The notes below the pieces were generated by a model. The model had not been told where the DNA came from. It worked only from the letters and a program-made list of their open reading frames with translations, and ran no database searches. Positions 9,223 through 17,383 of a stretch of 37,166 nt of DNA are shown in pieces. The position numbers and the translations under genes are program-made. Origin of the DNA: Gemmatimonadota bacterium (GTDB lineage Bacteria; Gemmatimonadota; Gemmatimonadetes; Longimicrobiales; RSA9); the NCBI GenBank assembly GCA_007126035.1, contig SLCC01000116.1, positions 1 to 37,166 of the forward strand, written 5' to 3'. The number at the start of each line of letters is the position of its first letter. The stretch's first letter is position 1.

Positions 9223-9882
9223 ATGCAGCTCGAGTCGCTGAGGGGTGGCGTCTACCGGATCCTGGATCCGCTCACGCGGTGGCTCGCCGAGCGGCGGGTG
9301 CACCCCAACGCGTTGACCACGGTCGGGTTCTTCGTGACCCTGGGCGCGGCCTGGGCGTTCCACCAACAGGCCATGCATACGGCGGGGTTCCTGGTCCTGC
9401 TGGGCGGGTTCTTCGACATCCTGGACGGCCGCGTGGCGCGGCTCTCGGGTCTGGGCAGCAAGTTCGGCGCGTTCTACGACTCCACCCTGGACCGGGTCAG
9501 CGAGATTGCCGTCTACTTCGGCATCCTGTCGCTTTACAACTCGTACCGCCAGGAGCTGGGCGACGTGGGCATGATCTACCTGGTGATGGCGGCCATGGCA
9601 GGATCCATGATGGTCAGCTATACTCGTGCCCGCGCGGAGGCTCTCGGCCTGGACTGCCGGGTCGGGCTCATGCCCCGGGCCGAGCGGGTGGTGCTCATAG
9701 GCGCCGCCGCCCTGTTCTTCGGTGCCGCATGGAACGGACTGGTCCTGAAGGGCGTGATCCTGGTGCTGGCGCTGACGACCAATTTCACCGCTTTCCAGCG
9801 CATAGTCTGGGTGTACCGACATGCCCGGGGCGTGCCGCTGGAGGGACAGGAACAGACAACAGAAGAAGAGGCGTCCCGTTGA
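9223..9882 (+). CDS. CDP-alcohol phosphatidyltransferase, probably phosphatidylinositol-phosphate synthase type
   Basis: Membrane enzyme of 219 aa that joins a CDP-lipid to an alcohol. The full CDP-OH signature is present: D65-x2-D68-G69-x2-A72-R73-x8-G82-x3-D86-x3-D90. Several hydrophobic helices flank it. The family uses glycerol-3-phosphate, serine or inositol(-phosphate) as acceptor, and the motif does not tell which. The stop overlaps the TTG start of an inositol-3-phosphate synthase, so inositol phosphate as the acceptor is the best inference. Alternatives such as PgsA-type phosphatidylglycerophosphate synthase cannot be excluded by sequence reading alone. Confidence 0.88.
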   Translation: MQLESLRGGVYRILDPLTRWLAERRVHPNALTTVGFFVTLGAAWAFHQQAMHTAGFLVLLGGFFDILDGRVARLSGLGSKFGAFYDSTLDRVSEIAVYFGILSLYNSYRQELGDVGMIYLVMAAMAGSMMVSYTRARAEALGLDCRVGLMPRAERVVLIGAAALFFGAAWNGLVLKGVILVLALTTNFTAFQRIVWVYRHARGVPLEGQEQTTEEEASR

Positions 9883-11192
9883 CAACGCCCGCTGAGATAC
9901 GCCCCGCCGACGGCAAGTTGGGAGTGCTGCTCCCTGGATTGGGCGCCGTGGCCACCACCTTCATCGCCGGAGTCGAAGCCATCCGGCGTGGCGTTGCCGA
10001 GCCCGTCGGCTCGGTCACCCAGCTCCAGACCATCAGGCTCGGCAAGCGGACCGAGGAGCGCGTGCCCCGGATCCGCGACTTCGTCCCGCTGGCGGCCCTG
10101 GACCAGCTCGTCTTCGGTGCCTGGGACCCGATTCCGGATGACGCGCTGGAGAGCGCCCGTGTGGCGAAGGTGCTGGAAGACCGGGACATCGAGCCGGTGG
10201 CCGCGTTCCTCCAGACGATCCGGCCCATGCCGGCCGTGTTCGACCCCGACTACGTGAAGCGGCTACACGGCCCGAACGTGAAGACTGGCCGGACGAAGCG
10301 GGATCTGGGCGAGCAGCTCAGGGACGACATCCGTCGCTTCATGGCCGAGCACGGCTGCGACCGGCTGGTCATGATCTGGTGCGGCTCGACGGAGATCTTC
10401 ATCGCCCCTGGCCCGGCGCACCAGAGCCTGGCCGCCTTCGAGCGGGCCATGGAGGACAACGATCCCGCCATCGCCCCGTCCATGATCTACGCCTGGGCGG
10501 CGCTGAAGGAGGGTGTGCCGTACGCCAACGGCGCGCCCAACCTGAGCGCCGACTTCCCGGCCCTGCACGAGCTGGCGGCGGCCAACGGCGTCCCCATCGC
10601 CGGCAAGGACTTCAAGACGGGCCAGACGCTGATCAAGACCATCATCGCGCCCGGCCTCAAGGCCAGGATGCTGGGGCTCAGCGGCTGGTTCAGCACGAAC
10701 ATCCTGGGGAACCGGGACGGCGAGGTACTGGACGACCCCGAGTCGTTCAAGACGAAGGAGGAGTCGAAGCTGGGCGTCCTCGAGCACATTCTCCAGCCGG
10801 ACATGTACCCCGAGCTGTACGGCAACATCTACCACAAGGTCCGGATCAACTACTACCCTCCCCGGGGCGACAACAAGGAGGGCTGGGACAACCTGGACAT
10901 CTTCGGGTGGCTGGGCTACCCCATGCAGATCAAGATCGACTTCCTCTGCCGGGACTCGATCCTGGCCGCGCCCATCGTGCTGGACCTGGCCCTGTTCCTG
11001 GACCTGGCGGCACGGTCCGGGATGGCGGGGATCCAGGAATGGCTGAGCTTCTATTTCAAGAGCCCGCTCCACGCGCCCGAGCTGTACCCCGAGCACGACA
11101 TCTTCATCCAGCACATGAAGCTGAAGAACACGTTGCGGCACCTCATGGGCGAGGAGCAGATAACGCACCTGGGCCGGGAGTACTACGAGTAG
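9879..11192 (+). CDS. ino1: Inositol-3-phosphate synthase
   Basis: NAD-dependent cyclase converting glucose 6-phosphate to myo-inositol 3-phosphate. The protein is 437 aa from a TTG at 9879 that overlaps the previous stop (TTGA). Upstream AAGAGG gives suitable spacing. Recognisable segments are the Rossmann-type LGVLLPGLGAVATTFIAGV, the NAD/active-site stretch PIAGKDFKTGQTLIKT, the GLSGWFSTNILGN region and KIDFLCRDSILAAPIVLDL. No in-frame ATG starts the conserved N-terminus, so the TTG is chosen. Paired with the phosphatidyltransferase, it should feed inositol phosphate to membrane lipid synthesis. Confidence 0.94.
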   Translation: MTTPAEIRPADGKLGVLLPGLGAVATTFIAGVEAIRRGVAEPVGSVTQLQTIRLGKRTEERVPRIRDFVPLAALDQLVFGAWDPIPDDALESARVAKVLEDRDIEPVAAFLQTIRPMPAVFDPDYVKRLHGPNVKTGRTKRDLGEQLRDDIRRFMAEHGCDRLVMIWCGSTEIFIAPGPAHQSLAAFERAMEDNDPAIAPSMIYAWAALKEGVPYANGAPNLSADFPALHELAAANGVPIAGKDFKTGQTLIKTIIAPGLKARMLGLSGWFSTNILGNRDGEVLDDPESFKTKEESKLGVLEHILQPDMYPELYGNIYHKVRINYYPPRGDNKEGWDNLDIFGWLGYPMQIKIDFLCRDSILAAPIVLDLALFLDLAARSGMAGIQEWLSFYFKSPLHAPELYPEHDIFIQHMKLKNTLRHLMGEEQITHLGREYYE

Positions 11193-11265
11193 GCAGGAGC
11201 GGAGGGACTCGGGTTGGCGAACGATTGGCAGAGCGGTGGCACCAAGGGCAGCGGGGCGAGTAACG

Positions 11266-11928
11266 ATGGCGGCGGCTGACGGCGCGGGCGAGAGGGGCGT
11301 GTTCATCGCGCTGGAGGGCCCCGAGGGCTCGGGCAAGACCACGCAGGTCGGGCTGCTGGCGAGTTGGCTCCGGGACCGTGGCCACGATCCGGTGCTGACC
11401 CGCGAGCCCGGCGGCACGGCGGTGGGCGAGGAGGTCCGGCGGGTCCTGCTGGAGGCCGACAATGTGCCCGCCCTCTCGGAACTCTTGCTGATCCTGGCGG
11501 CCAGGGCGGCACTGGTCGACGAGGTGATACGGCCCGCGCTGGCGGCAGGGCGAGTGGTCGTAACCGACCGCTTCCACCTGTCCACGTTGGCCTATCAGGC
11601 GTACGGTCGTGGCTTGCCCCTGGCTGACGTGACAGCGATGAACACCTTCGCCACCGGCGCTCTGGAGCCGGACCTCACCATCGTCCTCGACCTGGACGCG
11701 GCCGCCGGCGCCGCCAGGCATGCTGCCGCTGGCCGCGGCCCCGACCGGATCGAGAGGGCGGGGAACGAGTTCCATGCCCGGGTCGCCGAGGCATACCGAT
11801 TGCTCGTACAGGAAGACGATCGTGTCGAGCGGGTGGACGCCTCGGCTCCCGAGGCCGTGGTGCACGACGCCGTGATCGCCCTGCTCACTCGGCGGTGCCC
11901 GGAAACCTTCTCGCAGGCAGAGTGTTAG
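11266..11928 (+). CDS. tmk: Thymidylate kinase
   Basis: Phosphorylates dTMP to dTDP. The protein is 220 aa. P-loop EGPEGSGKTTQ (17-27), REPGGT (47-51), the DRF of the DRY motif at 101-103 followed by STLAYQAYGRGL, and a lid segment PDRIERAGNEFHARV identify it. I chose ATG 11266 because the P-loop then begins near residue 18 as usual. A GTG at 11236 would add ten residues and is possible. It is separated from the inositol-phosphate synthase by a 73-nt gap in which I see no clear promoter. Confidence 0.95.
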   Translation: MAAADGAGERGVFIALEGPEGSGKTTQVGLLASWLRDRGHDPVLTREPGGTAVGEEVRRVLLEADNVPALSELLLILAARAALVDEVIRPALAAGRVVVTDRFHLSTLAYQAYGRGLPLADVTAMNTFATGALEPDLTIVLDLDAAAGAARHAAAGRGPDRIERAGNEFHARVAEAYRLLVQEDDRVERVDASAPEAVVHDAVIALLTRRCPETFSQAEC

Positions 11929-11975
11929 AGAAAGGAGCCCGCGCAGATCTCGTGGCGAAGCGTTACGGAGGTTGG

Positions 11976-13676
11976 ATGAGAATGAAGCGTACGGTGGCGA
12001 CCCCTGCACTCGTGGCCCTGATCGGAGTCATGAGCGGGGGCTGGCTGATGCAGCAGGGCGTGGACCCGCAGAAGAACGTCTATTTCCAGGCCCGTCTCCT
12101 CGAGGAGGTAGTGCGCCACGTCTCCACCAGGTTCGTGGACGAGACGGACCCCGACCGCCTCTACCGCATGGCCATCGACGGCATGCTCCACGAGCTGGGT
12201 GACCCGCACACATCGTTCATGACCCCCGAGGACTACGAGCGACTGCGCCTTCAGACGCAGGGCGAGTACGGTGGGCTGGGCATCGAGATAGACGTGCGCA
12301 ACGGCTGGCTCACCGTCCTGTCGCCGCTGCCCAACTCGCCCGCCGAGCGGGCCGGCCTCCAGGCGGGCGACCGGATCATCCAGGTCGAGGGCGAGAGCAC
12401 CCGGGGCTGGAGCACGGACAAGGCGGTATCGGTGCTCCGCGGCCCCAAGGGCACGCCGGTCCGCATAGAGGTGGCCCGCGGCGGGATCGATACGCCCATC
12501 CCCTTCGAGATCACCCGCGCGGACATCGAGATCACCGCGGTCCCCGCCGCCTACATGCTGGACGACGAGGTGGGCTACGTCGAGCTGTCAGTGTTCAGCG
12601 AGACGGCCACCGACAGTCTGCGCGCGGCCATCGACCGGCTCCAGCACCAGGGCATGAAGTCCCTGGTGCTGGACATGCGCCGCAACACCGGCGGCCTGCT
12701 GGACCAGGGCCTGAACGTGGCCGACCTGTTCCTGGACCGGCGCCAGCTGGTGCTGGAGACCCGGGGCCGGACCCCCGACCAGAACCACGTGCTGCGGGCC
12801 CGCACCGGTGACGCCTATCCCGACCTCGAGCTGGCGATCCTGATCGGCTTGCGCAGCGCATCGGCCTCCGAGATCGTGGCCGGCGCGCTCCAGGACCACG
12901 ACCGGGCGGTCCTGATCGGGGAGACCACCTTCGGCAAGGGCTCGGTGCAGACCCTCTATCAGCTGCCGGGCAACAACATGCTGAGGCTCACCACGGCACG
13001 GTGGTATACGCCGTCGGGACGCAGCATCCAGAAGCCGTACGGCATCGACGCCCACGGGGCGGCCGCCGTGGCGGACGCCGGCGAGACGGAGCCCCGCGAG
13101 CCGGCAGGTGCGGCCCTGGACGTGGAGCAGAAGCTGGAAGAAGGCGTGGCCACGTACCGGACCAGCAAGGGCCGGATGGTGCTGGGCGGCGGCGGCATCA
13201 CGCCGGACCTGGTGGTGATGGATACGCTCACCTCGGCGGAGCAGCGGCTGGTCCAGGCCATCGGCGAGGACTGGTCACGGTTCGAGCAGCTCCTCTACGC
13301 CGAGGCCGTGGAGTACGCACAGCAGAACAGCAACCTGCAGCCTGGCTTCCCCGTCACCGAGGCCATGCTCGACCGCTTCCATGCGTCTCTCGAGCGTGAA
13401 GGCATAGCCATCGACCGGGAGGTCTACGACGACGCGTACGACTTCGTCTCCCGGCGCCTGGTCTACGAGATCAGCGTCGCCAAGTTCGGCCGCGAAGAGG
13501 GGTGGAGGCGCCTGATGGAGAACGACCCGCGCGTCCGCTCGGCGGCCGAGCTGCTGAGGACGTCCAGCTCCGTTGCGGAAGCATTCGCGTTGCTCCCCGC
13601 CTACGCGGAGGAGCGAGGCCTGACGTTGGGCTCGAACTGGCAGGCGCAGCGCGAGTCCCGGGTGCGACACCCGTAG
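11976..13676 (+). CDS. S41 C-terminal processing peptidase (CtpA family)
   Basis: Periplasmic serine protease of 566 aa with an N-terminal signal anchor (KRTVATPALVALIGVMSGGWL). A helical region including DPHTSFMTPEDY leads into a PDZ domain (about 93-180, YGGLGIEI and AGLQAGDRI). The S41 core follows, with a Ser/Lys dyad in SASASEI (S296) and GKGSVQ (K321), spaced 25 residues as in Prc. The long C-terminal helical extension (about 400-566) is common in this subgroup. GGAGG at 11967-11971 precedes ATG 11976, and ATG 11982 is an alternative. The start lies 47 nt after tmk. Confidence 0.93.
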   Translation: MRMKRTVATPALVALIGVMSGGWLMQQGVDPQKNVYFQARLLEEVVRHVSTRFVDETDPDRLYRMAIDGMLHELGDPHTSFMTPEDYERLRLQTQGEYGGLGIEIDVRNGWLTVLSPLPNSPAERAGLQAGDRIIQVEGESTRGWSTDKAVSVLRGPKGTPVRIEVARGGIDTPIPFEITRADIEITAVPAAYMLDDEVGYVELSVFSETATDSLRAAIDRLQHQGMKSLVLDMRRNTGGLLDQGLNVADLFLDRRQLVLETRGRTPDQNHVLRARTGDAYPDLELAILIGLRSASASEIVAGALQDHDRAVLIGETTFGKGSVQTLYQLPGNNMLRLTTARWYTPSGRSIQKPYGIDAHGAAAVADAGETEPREPAGAALDVEQKLEEGVATYRTSKGRMVLGGGGITPDLVVMDTLTSAEQRLVQAIGEDWSRFEQLLYAEAVEYAQQNSNLQPGFPVTEAMLDRFHASLEREGIAIDREVYDDAYDFVSRRLVYEISVAKFGREEGWRRLMENDPRVRSAAELLRTSSSVAEAFALLPAYAEERGLTLGSNWQAQRESRVRHP

Positions 13677-13680
13677 CGAC

Positions 13681-14523
13681 GTGGAAGTCTGGGCCCTGCT
13701 GTCGCTGGCGGCGTCTGGGATCCTGGTCGGGTTCGTCTCCGGCCTGGTAGGAGTTGGAGGAGGGGTGCTGATAGTGCCCCTCCTCTACTTTTTCTACGGT
13801 AACCCCGCCTGGAGCGGGGTGGAGCTGCCCCAGGACCTGCACGCCGTGGTTGCCCACGCCACCAGCCTCTTCGTCATCGTTCCTATTGCCGTGATCGGCA
13901 CCTGGGCGTACCACCGGGCCGGCGTGGTCTCCTGGCGCAGCGCCCTGCCCATGGCCGCTTTCGCCCTCGGCGCCGCATTCCTCGCCACGCGACTCGCGCC
14001 CATTATCCCGGCCCAAGGGCTCAAGCTGGGGTTCGGCGCACTCCTCACCGCCTCGGGGATACAGCTGCTCCTGCCACGCCGCGTCCGCGACACGGAGACC
14101 AAGAACGGACACCTGTGGCTCGGCGCCATCGGGGGCGTCTTCGTGGGCGGACTGTCCTCGCTGCTCGGCGTGGGCGGCGGCATAGTGGCCATACCCATAC
14201 TCGTCTACGTGGTGGGACTCGGGCTGGAGAAGGTGGCCGCCACATCCATGGCCGTGATCGTCTTCACCGCCACAGCCGCCGTCGCCGGGTATGCCACTGC
14301 CGAACCCGGTGCCCAGCTCATGCCGCCAGGAAGCCTGGGCTACATCCACTACATGGCCGGCCTGCCGATCCTGGCCGGGTCCATATTCTCCGTCCGCCTG
14401 GGCGCCCGGGTGAACCAGCGACTGAGCGCCAGGAAGCTCCGCATGATCTTCGGGCTCTTCTTCCTGGCCCTGGGGCTGAGGCTGGTGATAGAGAACATCC
14501 ACGGTCTGCCGGGCATGGGCTGA
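13681..14523 (+). CDS. TauE/SafE-family membrane permease
   Basis: Integral membrane protein of 280 aa with about eight hydrophobic helices in two related halves. Each half begins with the family motif: GFVSGLVGVGGGVLIVP near the N-terminus and VGGLSSLLGVGGGIVAIP in the middle. Members export sulfite, sulfoacetate or related organic anions, but the substrate here cannot be read. It starts with GTG four bases after the protease stop, with no strong ribosome binding site, suggesting translational coupling. It is followed by the long inverted repeat. Confidence 0.88.
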   Translation: MEVWALLSLAASGILVGFVSGLVGVGGGVLIVPLLYFFYGNPAWSGVELPQDLHAVVAHATSLFVIVPIAVIGTWAYHRAGVVSWRSALPMAAFALGAAFLATRLAPIIPAQGLKLGFGALLTASGIQLLLPRRVRDTETKNGHLWLGAIGGVFVGGLSSLLGVGGGIVAIPILVYVVGLGLEKVAATSMAVIVFTATAAVAGYATAEPGAQLMPPGSLGYIHYMAGLPILAGSIFSVRLGARVNQRLSARKLRMIFGLFFLALGLRLVIENIHGLPGMG

Positions 14524-14565
14524 CCGCCGGGCGCCGACACACCACAGCTGCCCCTTAAGGGCGCA

Positions 14566-14641
14566 TCTGTCTCTGTCAGCAGGAAGTGTGGGTGCCTCGG
14601 TCCCGCCAGGGCCGCCCACACTTCCTGCTGACAGAGACAGA
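14566..14641. repeat. Perfect 27-bp inverted repeat with 22-nt loop
   Basis: The arm at 14566-14592 is the exact reverse complement of the arm at 14615-14641. The 22-nt centre runs from 14593 to 14614. Each outer tip consists of two tandem hexamers (TCTGTC twice on the left, GACAGA twice on the right). No T-tract follows, so it is not a textbook intrinsic terminator, and I see no target-site duplication in the flanks. A separate short palindrome, CCCTTAAGGG, lies at 14552-14561. It sits in the 183-nt gap between two permease genes. As RNA it would form a very stable hairpin. Confidence 0.97.
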
Positions 14642-14692
14642 GGGAACCGTGGCGGGGGTCGGGTGGCTACAGCGTTCCGGGCGGGGAGGCCG

Positions 14693-14698
14693 TATATT
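14693..14698 (+). promoter_or_regulatory. Candidate -10 element placing transcription start at the EamA ATG
   Basis: TATATT at 14693-14698 ends 8 nt before the ATG at 14707. A start of transcription 6-8 nt beyond would fall on or just before the ATG, implying a leaderless mRNA. No good -35 hexamer is visible 16-18 nt upstream, so this is tentative. Confidence 0.45.
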
Positions 14699-14706
14699 CG
14701 CCGGCC

Positions 14707-15690
14707 ATGCGTAGCGCAAACGTTTCGCGGGGTACCGGCTTCGCTCCTCCGCCAGGTCTGGTGCTTCTGGCGGCGGTGCTGGCCATGAGCTGGGGCGGCC
14801 CACTGGTCCGTTATGCCACGGCGCCGCCGCTGGCGGTGGCGGCCTGGCGGGTGGCCCTGTCGGTGCTGTTCATCGCCATCGTGGTGGTGGCGCGGGACCG
14901 TGGTCGCTCGATCCGGGCCATGAGCCGTCGGGACTGGGTGCTTGCGCTGGGTGCGGGTTTCTTCCTGGCGGCGCATTTCTGGAGCTGGATCACGTCGCTT
15001 TCCTACACGACCGTTGCAAGCTCGGTGGTATTGGTCTCCACGCAGCCGGTCTTCGTGGCCATACTGTCGGTGGCGTTTTTGAAGGAGTCGCCGAGCCGCC
15101 GCCAGTGGCTGGGCATCGGCGTGGCGGTATTGGGTGCTGGGGTGATCGGCTGGGGCGGTTTCGCTCGCGGTCCGGAGCCTCTGCTGGGTGATCTGCTGGC
15201 GGTGGCCGGGGCCGTCTTCGTCGCGTGCTATTACGTCATCGGCCGGGGCGTACGCCAGCGGCTGGACCTGTGGAGCTATATCGCGGTGGTGTACGGCGTG
15301 GCCGCTGCATTGCTGCTGTTCGGTGCGGCTGTTCATCCGAACGTGGCGTTGACGGGTTACCCGGGCACCGACTGGCTCGTGTTCCTGGCGCTGGCGGCGG
15401 GCCCGATGATGATCGGCCACACCGGCGTGAACTACTCCCTCCGCTACCTGCCGGCCTATGTGGCGAATCTGGCTCTGCTGGGAGAGCCCATCGGCGCGAC
15501 GTTGCTGGCCTGGTGGCTGCCGGGGATCAGGGAGCCGCCCACGCTCCAGCTGGTGCTGGGTGGCTCGCTGGTGCTGCTCGGGATCGGCATGGGCATGGTG
15601 CGTCGCAACCAGAAATCAACCGGTCCCGATCCGCCATGGACCGGGCGGGAGGATGATGCCACCATAGAGGGGGCTGGGCGAAGTGGATGA
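14707..15690 (+). CDS. EamA/DMT-family transporter
   Basis: Inner-membrane permease of the drug/metabolite transporter superfamily, 327 aa. Two tandem EamA units give about ten helices. Family features include AMSWGGPLVRYAT near the N-terminus, SSVVLVSTQPVFVAILSVAFLKE in the first unit and YVANLALLGEPIGATLLAW in the second. The substrate is unknown. The ATG has no ribosome binding site, which fits the nearby -10-like element and a leaderless message. It overlaps the next gene by 8 nt. Confidence 0.88.
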   Translation: MRSANVSRGTGFAPPPGLVLLAAVLAMSWGGPLVRYATAPPLAVAAWRVALSVLFIAIVVVARDRGRSIRAMSRRDWVLALGAGFFLAAHFWSWITSLSYTTVASSVVLVSTQPVFVAILSVAFLKESPSRRQWLGIGVAVLGAGVIGWGGFARGPEPLLGDLLAVAGAVFVACYYVIGRGVRQRLDLWSYIAVVYGVAAALLLFGAAVHPNVALTGYPGTDWLVFLALAAGPMMIGHTGVNYSLRYLPAYVANLALLGEPIGATLLAWWLPGIREPPTLQLVLGGSLVLLGIGMGMVRRNQKSTGPDPPWTGREDDATIEGAGRSG

Positions 15691-16291
15691 CAGGGTGAGG
15701 TCGCTGGTGCGGCTGGCTGCGTCACTGGTGGTAGACGAGGCAGCCCAGGCGGCGGCCATGGACGCGGCTGCCGCGGCGGACCCTGTGGGCGCGGAAGAGG
15801 TGCTGCTGCAGAGTCACCTCTTCCTGGGCTACCCGGCAGCCCTCAATGCCCTCACCCTTTGGCGTAGCCGGACGGGTAGGCCGGCGGCGTCGCCAGTCGA
15901 GGAGGACCTGTCCCTGTGGCGTGAGCGGGGCGAGCGCACCTGTCGTGCGGTTTACGGCGATCAGTACCACGCTCTGCGTGAGCTGATGAGTCAGATCCAT
16001 CCGGACCTGGACCGGTGGGCGGTGACGGATGGCTACGGCAAGGTGCTGGGCAGGCCGGCCCTGGACCTGCGTATCCGGGAGCTGTGTATCGCGGCCCAGC
16101 TCGCCGCCAGCGGGGCCACAAGGCAACTGCACGCGCACCTGCGCGGCTGCCTCAACGTGGGCGCTACGCCGTCGCAGGTGGCCGGGGTGTTGGAGGCGGT
16201 GCGGGACCTGATCGGTCCCGGCCGGGCCGAAGAGGCGGATCGGGTGTGGGCGCGGGTGCGCGGTCGGTCCCGTGGGAAAAGTGGGGAGTGA
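15683..16291 (+). CDS. Carboxymuconolactone-decarboxylase-like (AhpD superfamily) protein
   Basis: The protein is 202 aa with a GTG start overlapping the previous stop. It seems to hold two related helical units. The first includes LLQSHLFLGYPAALNAL (41-57). The second is RELCIAAQLAASG, then LHAHLRGCLNVGATPSQVAGV (about 132-169). The overall pattern fits the carboxymuconolactone decarboxylase family. The redox CxxC of AhpD peroxidases is absent; only single C135 and C156 are present with H150 and H152. A decarboxylase, a peroxidase-related activity or a non-enzymatic role are all open. It abuts obgE with no gap. Confidence 0.7.
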   Translation: MDDRVRSLVRLAASLVVDEAAQAAAMDAAAAADPVGAEEVLLQSHLFLGYPAALNALTLWRSRTGRPAASPVEEDLSLWRERGERTCRAVYGDQYHALRELMSQIHPDLDRWAVTDGYGKVLGRPALDLRIRELCIAAQLAASGATRQLHAHLRGCLNVGATPSQVAGVLEAVRDLIGPGRAEEADRVWARVRGRSRGKSGE

Positions 16292-17383
16292 ATGTTCGTC
16301 GACCAGGTGACGGTCCGGGTGTACGGAGGCACAGGCGGTTCCGGCGCGGAGGCCTTCCGCCGGGAGAAGTTCGTGCCGCGTGGTGGCCCTTCCGGCGGCG
16401 ATGGCGGCAAGGGCGGCGACGTGATTTTGCGGGTGGACCCTCAGCTCGACACCCTTCTCGATTATCGATACCAGGAGCACCACCGGGCGGAGCGTGGCCA
16501 GCACGGCCAGGGCAAGGACCGGACGGGCCGCAGTGGCCAGGACCTGGTGCTACGGGTCCCCAAGGGCACGGTGGTACGGGACACCGACACCGACGAGGTC
16601 CTGGGCGAGCTGGTCCAGGAGGACGACGAGCTGCTGGTGGCCCGCGGCGGTCGTGGCGGCCGTGGCAACGCGGCCTTTGCCACGCCCACCAACAGGGCAC
16701 CCAGGGAGTGGGAGCCGGGCGAGCCTGGCGAGGAGCGGCGGATCACCCTGGAGCTGAAGCTCATCGCCGACGTGGGGCTCGTCGGTTTCCCCAACGCGGG
16801 GAAGTCCACGTTGCTGGCGTCGGTCTCGGCGGCCAGGCCCAAGGTGGCCGACTATCCCTTCACCACGCTCCAGCCCAACCTGGGCGTGGTGCAGTTGAGC
16901 GACGGCAGGACGTTCGTCCTGGCGGACATCCCTGGCATCATAGAGGGTGCCCATGAGGGCAGGGGTCTCGGCCTGCAGTTCCTCCGTCATATCGAGCGGA
17001 CACGGACCCTGACGTTCCTGATCCCGGCGGACTCGCAGGACCCGGCGGCCGAGCTGGCGACGCTCCAGGCGGAGCTGCGGGCCTACTCGGAGAAGCTGGC
17101 GGAGAAGACGTTCTGCTTGGTCATCAGCAAGAGCGATCTGCTCCCGCCGGACGAGTCGCCGCCGGTCCTGGGTGCGGACGGCGCCTGGGGCCGGTTCGTG
17201 ATCTCTGCCGTGACCGGCCAGGGGCTGGAAGAATGGAAGGAAGCGGTCTGGCGCCACGTCCGCCTCGAGCTGGGTGGGGACGAGGAGGAGTCCGGGGGCG
17301 GGAGCCTCCGCGGGACGGGCGACCGTACCGCCGCGGATCGGACCGACCACGGGCCGGGGGCTGGGGAGCGGTGGGCACCCTGA
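16292..17383 (+). CDS. obgE: GTPase Obg/CgtA
   Basis: Ribosome-associated GTPase for 50S maturation, 363 aa. The Gly-rich Obg fold (1-158) contains KFVPRGGPSGGDGGKGGDV. The G domain has G1 GFPNAGKST (165-173), a switch/G2 region with PFTT, G3 DIPG (212-215) and G5 SAVTG. The G4 motif reads SKSD (279-282) instead of the usual NKxD. No C-terminal OCT domain is present; the end is a short Gly/Asp/Arg-rich tail. GGGGAG lies 3 nt before the ATG. It is followed, with overlap, by dprA. Confidence 0.95.
   Translation: MFVDQVTVRVYGGTGGSGAEAFRREKFVPRGGPSGGDGGKGGDVILRVDPQLDTLLDYRYQEHHRAERGQHGQGKDRTGRSGQDLVLRVPKGTVVRDTDTDEVLGELVQEDDELLVARGGRGGRGNAAFATPTNRAPREWEPGEPGEERRITLELKLIADVGLVGFPNAGKSTLLASVSAARPKVADYPFTTLQPNLGVVQLSDGRTFVLADIPGIIEGAHEGRGLGLQFLRHIERTRTLTFLIPADSQDPAAELATLQAELRAYSEKLAEKTFCLVISKSDLLPPDESPPVLGADGAWGRFVISAVTGQGLEEWKEAVWRHVRLELGGDEEESGGGSLRGTGDRTAADRTDHGPGAGERWAP

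Noticed and set aside
11895-11975. Earlier start for the S41 protease
   Set aside because: It would overlap tmk and put 27 extra residues before the signal anchor. GGAGG directly before ATG 11976 decides.
14566-14641. Calling the inverted repeat an intrinsic terminator
   Set aside because: There is no T-tract after either arm on the plus strand, and the stem is much longer than usual. It is listed as a repeat.
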